From: Apium graveolens | Lineage: Eukaryota > Streptophyta > Magnoliopsida > Apiales > Apiaceae | Length of the DNA: 64,000 bases | Assembly (NCBI RefSeq): GCF_009905375.1 | Contig: NC_133649.1 | Span: forward strand, 237,736,201 to 237,800,200 | Reading direction: 5' to 3' | Shown here: piece after piece, positions 59,306 through 64,000 of the stretch | How positions within the stretch are numbered: position 1 is the stretch's first letter | How the letters are laid out: each line of letters begins with the position of its first letter | Notes under the pieces: generated by a model | The model's database searches: none | Seen by the model: the letters and a program-made list of their open reading frames with translations, nothing else | What the model was told of the DNA's origin: nothing | Position numbers and translations under genes: made by a program

Positions 59306-62300
59306 TGTAATAACCCCAAAATTTTGAACTTTTTTTTTGTAACCCTTATGAATAGTGTTTTTGCTGATATTGCTGAATAAGAAAACTTTTCATGCCACAC
59401 TATATAGGGGTTCTTTTATTGTTACACTATATGATAAATAAGTGTATGTAAAGATCGTCAGAATCCAAATTCGAACACTTTGATTTTTCCCAAAAATCCA
59501 CCAGATACCGAAAGAATTGAGTATAAGGTAACAGGATAAAAAGGATTTAAATTCAAGGATTATAAGAGGGGATCATAAGAGGAATATAATATATTGAGAA
59601 AGGTTAAGGAAACCCAAGTAATAAGATCCCGGGTATGATCCCTCAAATGATAAACGAAAATGAAAGTTAAGTGAACCGTATAACAGATCAGCGGTCATTA
59701 GCCAAGTAATTAGAAGCTAATCAAAGAGGTTAGTGAGGATGATGTCATCAAACCAATAAGAAGAGGACAAGTGTGGGAGGATGACATAACATGATGACCT
59801 AAGCATGACCAAAGAGAAGTGTGTTGTTGGTTGATTAAGAACCACACAAAATTCACCATGGTTAAAAGTAATAAATCAAAACAAAAGCAAGCAACCAAGC
59901 AAAACAAATCACAAAAACACAAAGTTGACTTCATTTTCTTCAAGAAAGCTCTCGGCTTTTCTCTTTTTTTCAAGAAGGAAAATCCAAAATCCAAGATCCA
60001 AGCCTTGTTCATTAGTGAGGTAATTATCTAATACTCCTTATGCATAGATATAGCTATCCTATAAGTTTGAGCTTCAAATTCATTCACAACCTCTTCCTAA
60101 AAATCATGGAAGAAGAGGGTGAATAGTGTTTTTCAAGAACTTAAATTTTTGTTCTTGAGTTTTTGTTTAGATTAAGCTTGGATAAGGACTTTCAAGGGTG
60201 ATTCCAAGCTAATTAGTTACTCCTACTCACAAGGAAGGTATAATCTCTTAACCTGGCTTTGTTATTGAATGATAAGAGCTTAGCATGAGTATTATAGTTC
60301 ATAAGAGGCTTGATTGTTGTGTATGTAGAGATTAGTTGGTTTTGTGATGTTTTTGGAGTTGTAAATCTTGGTTATTAGTTAAAGAACTTAAGAATAGTTT
60401 TAGTTCATGTTTGAGATTAATATAAATTGGAAAAACTTGAGGTGTTGGGGCTGTTGTAGTGAGGTATGGGTGGATTTTGGTTGTATGGTTGAATTGTGGT
60501 TGGTTTGTGGTTGATTTGGAGTAGAATAAAAATTGGTAATCGCGTAAACATAGCCGTCGTAATGTCCGATTTACTTTAGACTGTTTTTGCTCTTAACATC
60601 AGGACCCGAGAACTCACTGTTAGGTTTTGACCATTGCCATGATTAGATAGTTCATGTTACGAGCTTCGTTTTGATATGTGGTTCGTTTGAATCCGATATA
60701 CGGTTTAGGAGAAACGACCGTTTTAAGTAACGTCGTTTCGCGAACGAACCATTACCCCTCGCCTTACTTTGAAACATAGGTTAAAGACCTTAAAGACTAA
60801 TTGGAGTATGAAACAATTATGTGAAGTGTATTATGCAGTTGGTAAGGCACTTGTGAAAGAATCGCCTTAAAACCCTTAATGGTTAATTTATTAAAAATGG
60901 TGGAGCCGAGGGTACTCGAGCGACTTAAGTGAATCGTTAAACGCAAAAGCGAACGTTAGGGTCTAATTGGTTAAAGTATAGATTCATAAGCGACTTTGGT
61001 TTAATTCCAACTTATATGTTGTTTATATGTTACCAGACTCGTCCCAAGCCATTTATCACCCCCAGTCGCTCAGGCAAGTTTTTTACCCGTTATACTGTTG
61101 TTGTGATGTATACATATGTATATGCATTATCTTGTGATAGATGCATGATGGTTAATTAGCAAATCTTGCGATATATTGGAGCATGTGATATGATATATAT
61201 GCATGTCTATTTCGTAATCTTGATATCTATCTGTTGATTCCAATGCTTATAGTTGCATAATACCTATGCTAGAGATAAGCAGTAATTGCGTATACCCTTA
61301 GTATAGGGGACCCAAAGGTGAACATTTTCTAAAACCGGGAGTCGATGTTCCCGAGTATATTATATATAATTATATATATATAGATATAGTTTTCAAAACT
61401 ATGAATCGAATAAGGTTTATTCGATAACTTTATTTTATTAATGAATATTATTTTGAATATTCATTCGAAGGCTTATGACTCCGTTTATTTTATTAATGAA
61501 TATTATTTTGAATATTCATTCGAGGGCTTATGATTCCGTTTATTTTATTAATAAATATGATTTCGAATATTCATTCGAGGACTTACGACTCCGATTATTT
61601 ACTAATTAATATTCTTTACTTTATTAAAGAATAATGTGTCGATAATCAAACTCACTTTTGATTATTCAAATAAAGATATTACTTTCGTATAAGTATATCT
61701 TTGGTTATTTAATATTCATTTCAAGTATAAGTTTTACAACTTCTACTTCAATTATTTTTATAAAGATTATTCTTTATGGGAATATTATTTAAATAATAAT
61801 ATTCAAATATTTTATAATATTTTGGGACTGATTTATTTTATTAAATCGGCATCACTCCAAACATTCTTAAAAAAGTTTTCGAGTCTTCAAAATGATTTTA
61901 AAAGTTAGGGCGGATCCCAAAACTCATTTTTTTTTTATATTTAAGATCCTCCTTTCGAAGGGGATTTAAATACTTGCTCAAAACCTGAGGGATCCGGCTC
62001 TGTGGTGTGTTTTATATTTGCAACAAAGTTGCTATTTTGATATAAGAGTTTTTGATTACTTACCCAACACGCGGGAAGTAAAATTCTTGGAACAAGTTAA
62101 TCCATTAACAGGCATCGCCTGGGAAATATCGGCGAGTTTTCCTTTCCAACTAGATACGACTTCTTGGTGGAGCCGTATCAACAAGTTTCTACTTGGGGAA
62201 AGGGGGGACAAGCTTTACGTTTCAAAGTCATGGATTTCATCTGAACTAGGAGTGGCGTGAGTGGTCGAGTGGCGTCGGCCCAGCCTTATTATATTGGCCC

Positions 62301-63331
62301 AAATGGCCTAGAAGTTCCGCTAAGACGGTCCATTCCTTAGGAGTCCAGTGTTCGGTTGACAAGTAAATCCGACAGGTTCTCCTCTACATGTAGAAAATGG
62401 TGGGGTTGCACTACTGCGACTGATCATCGTAAGTGGTCTTCCTGGCGCGACAAACTCCCGTAATGAGTTCATCATCCAGTTGGATATTTCTGCAACACTA
62501 TCCGGAGCATTTCGATCAAAAGGCTACGAATGGGTGATTGCCGAAGCATTGACAAGGGTCAAACAGTTATAATGGTGTTTCCATTGAATGAAGTATCTCA
62601 CAACTTCATTTCCTTTAAAAATTAATTCAAAGATTGAATCTATTCAAGTCTTAACTTGTGGTCTCATCTATGGGACGAACTTTTGAAACTTATTATACTT
62701 TGAACAGTGGTAGTTCAAGTAGATTTTTAAAAATGGTATAAGTATAGTGAAGTAATTGGTAAATTCATCTTCCTTTAATCTTATATCCAGTAAGTAATTA
62801 CCTTACACTTGATAAAAGATTCTAGTAAGTTATCCATTTAGATACTTGCATTATTGTTTACACTATATATTATCTTGCGAGCTGTAATGCTCACTCTTGC
62901 TTCATTTCTTCATCACACAACAACAGTTAGGAAAGATGGCCAGACTCAAGCAGACTCAGCGTAAGCGCGTGGGAAGCGTCCCGCGTCTTCCCGTTGATGT
63001 TGTAGCTGCTATAGCTGTAGAGGTAGATCTATTGGTAGATCAAGCATTCTACTTTTGGGAACCAAATATTGTATAATTATAACTTGTGGCAGATAATGGC
63101 AATTAACTGTAAACTTATCGAGTAATCATTTTGGGTTGTAATAACTTTTAAATTGTGGATTCAAGGACTTGTACTTATTTCAATTTCATCTCTGAGACTA
63201 TAACGGGTTGTGGTGTGTGTTAGTGTGGGGTCACAGCATGAGGTTATTTATTATTAATTAAGTGAAGTGATATTGTGGAAAGAAAGACCATGACGACCCG
63301 GATCCCCGACCCCGGATCTGGTGGTGTTACA
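59306..63331 (+). repeat. 5' LTR of element E
   Basis: 4,026 bp, TGTAATAACCCC to GGTGGTGTTACA. A very long LTR with no supported gene; the 80-codon frame at 62018 and the frames at 59710-60031 have no family resemblance I know. A TA-rich stretch lies at 61356-61390. Confidence 0.85.
61430..61594. repeat. Three 55-bp tandem repeats in LTR E
   Basis: Three copies at a 55-bp period, each with TTTATTTTATTAATGAATAT, a GAATATTCATTCGA palindrome-like core and a CTTATGACTCCG end. Copies differ by a few bases. Confidence 0.88.
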
Positions 63332-63335
63332 GAAA

Positions 63336-63347
63336 TGGTATCAGAGC
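63336..63347 (+). other. Primer-binding site, initiator tRNA-Met (element E)
   Basis: TGGTATCAGAGC four bases after the LTR end. Confidence 0.92.
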
Positions 63348-63543
63348 TAAGCGTTATAAACCTTAGATATGATGCGACGATATAATAATCAACTCACAAA
63401 GATAATAAGAACTCCTGCCAAGTTCATAGTCGGACTACTTAAAGTAGCACTGACAATTAAAACCCTTACGGGAACCCTTATAAGTATCATGATAGTAACT
63501 TAGCTCGTTTAATGTGTAGGCTCATGAGATAGAGGACCCTGAG

Positions 63544-64000
63544 ATGTTCGAGCGTGAGCATGATGAGGCACTGCTAGATGCCGAGGATCAGGAGGAGCCT
63601 GAGATGGAGGAGGATGAGGAGGACCCCTCAAAGGAGTCAGAGACAGAGGTTATTGCTATTTCAGATGAGGAGGACCCGGATGAGGTCCCAGTAGCTGAGG
63701 AGCATGTCGGAGCTATAGTGGAGTATACTGGTACCCCTTTACCCTCACTCCCGGTGGTCAGAGCTCCTACCCCTCCACCAATATATTGGAGCCCCTATGA
63801 TGATAGCTCAGAGACCCATACTCCCGAGCCTAGGCAGACCGAGGAGGCACTCCCAGCGGCTCCGGATTCACCTCCTCTCGACCCTGCCCATAGGTAGTCT
63901 TTGTTAGCTCACGGCTATGTTCAGGATGTGCTGAGGACCCGAGTGGTTGTTGCTGAGGCCCGGCTGGATGAGGTCAGGAGGGAGTGGATGCGGAGAGGGC
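63544..64000 (+). pseudogene. gag N-terminus of element E
   Basis: ATG at 63544 opens a very acidic stretch (about residues 5-55), then a Pro-rich stretch (APTPPPIYWSPYDD) usual for gag of this gypsy group. A TAG at 63895-63897 interrupts it; the same frame stays open to the window end with LLAHGYVQDVLRTRV wording, so the TAG is probably a CAG mutation. Incomplete at the window edge. Confidence 0.8.

Larger units (their letters stand above)
59306..64000 (+). mobile_element. Ty3/gypsy element E, 5' end
   Basis: Plus-strand 5' LTR, PBS and start of gag, inserted in the RT of element D. The TSD candidate is GTCAG (59301-59305). The rest lies right of the window. The LTR 3' end resembles those of A, B and D. 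Confidence 0.9.

Noticed and set aside
62018..62260. 80-codon plus-strand open frame in LTR E.
   Set aside because: Inside a long LTR, no recognisable domain and no conserved context.

Overview
This 64 kb window is plant nuclear DNA, almost certainly from a eudicot with a large, repeat-rich genome. An Apiaceae-like source is my guess from the look of the elements and is not proven. I see no convincing host gene, tRNA, rRNA or CRISPR array. Nearly every base belongs to LTR retrotransposons inserted into one another. Boundaries were set from TG...CA LTR ends, 5-bp target-site duplications (TSDs), primer-binding sites (PBS), polypurine tracts (PPT) and protein relics.

Left block (1-28062). A broken 'plant transposon protein' gene (27235-27940, minus) was entered by an Athila-type Ty3/gypsy element (22261-27234, minus, tRNA-Asp PBS). 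The Athila RT was then entered by gypsy element A (1-8158 plus 21512-22260, plus strand). The 3' LTR of A was entered by gypsy element B (8159-21506, minus; TSD taaga on both sides). A and B both have very long LTRs (about 3.3 and 3.84 kb) and ruined interiors. They share the same defects in reverse transcriptase, so the family was probably already dead and moved in trans.

Middle block (28063-53279). Copia element C (Sirevirus-like, plus strand) starts at 28063. Its integrase is split by Copia element F (31486-44762, minus; TSD ataaa on both sides), a 13.3 kb Sirevirus-like element that is close to intact: an 801-residue gag, a pol with one stop codon, and a very large third ORF after pol. 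C resumes at 44763 with a rearranged IN-RT region, RNase H and its own third ORF. At 52550 it is cut by the 3' end of another copy of the C family in reverse orientation (C').

Right block (53280-64000). C' is interrupted by gypsy element D (minus, Tekay-like with chromodomain). The RT of D is interrupted by gypsy element E (plus), whose 4 kb 5' LTR, PBS and gag start run off the window.

Most interesting signal. The two Sirevirus-like families C and F each carry their own short DNA word repeated many times: TTCTGAT/ATCAGAA in C and ATCCGTTGA/TCAACGGAT in F. In both, the word clusters in the same four places: LTR U3 upstream of TATA, the IN-RT linker (where it creates peptide repeats), the pol-ORF3 spacer and ORF3. 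Both families also encode a related ORF3 with nuclear-signal-like basic clusters and a candidate TATA box of its own. A family-specific motif plus a family-specific accessory protein is a testable regulatory or anti-silencing system.
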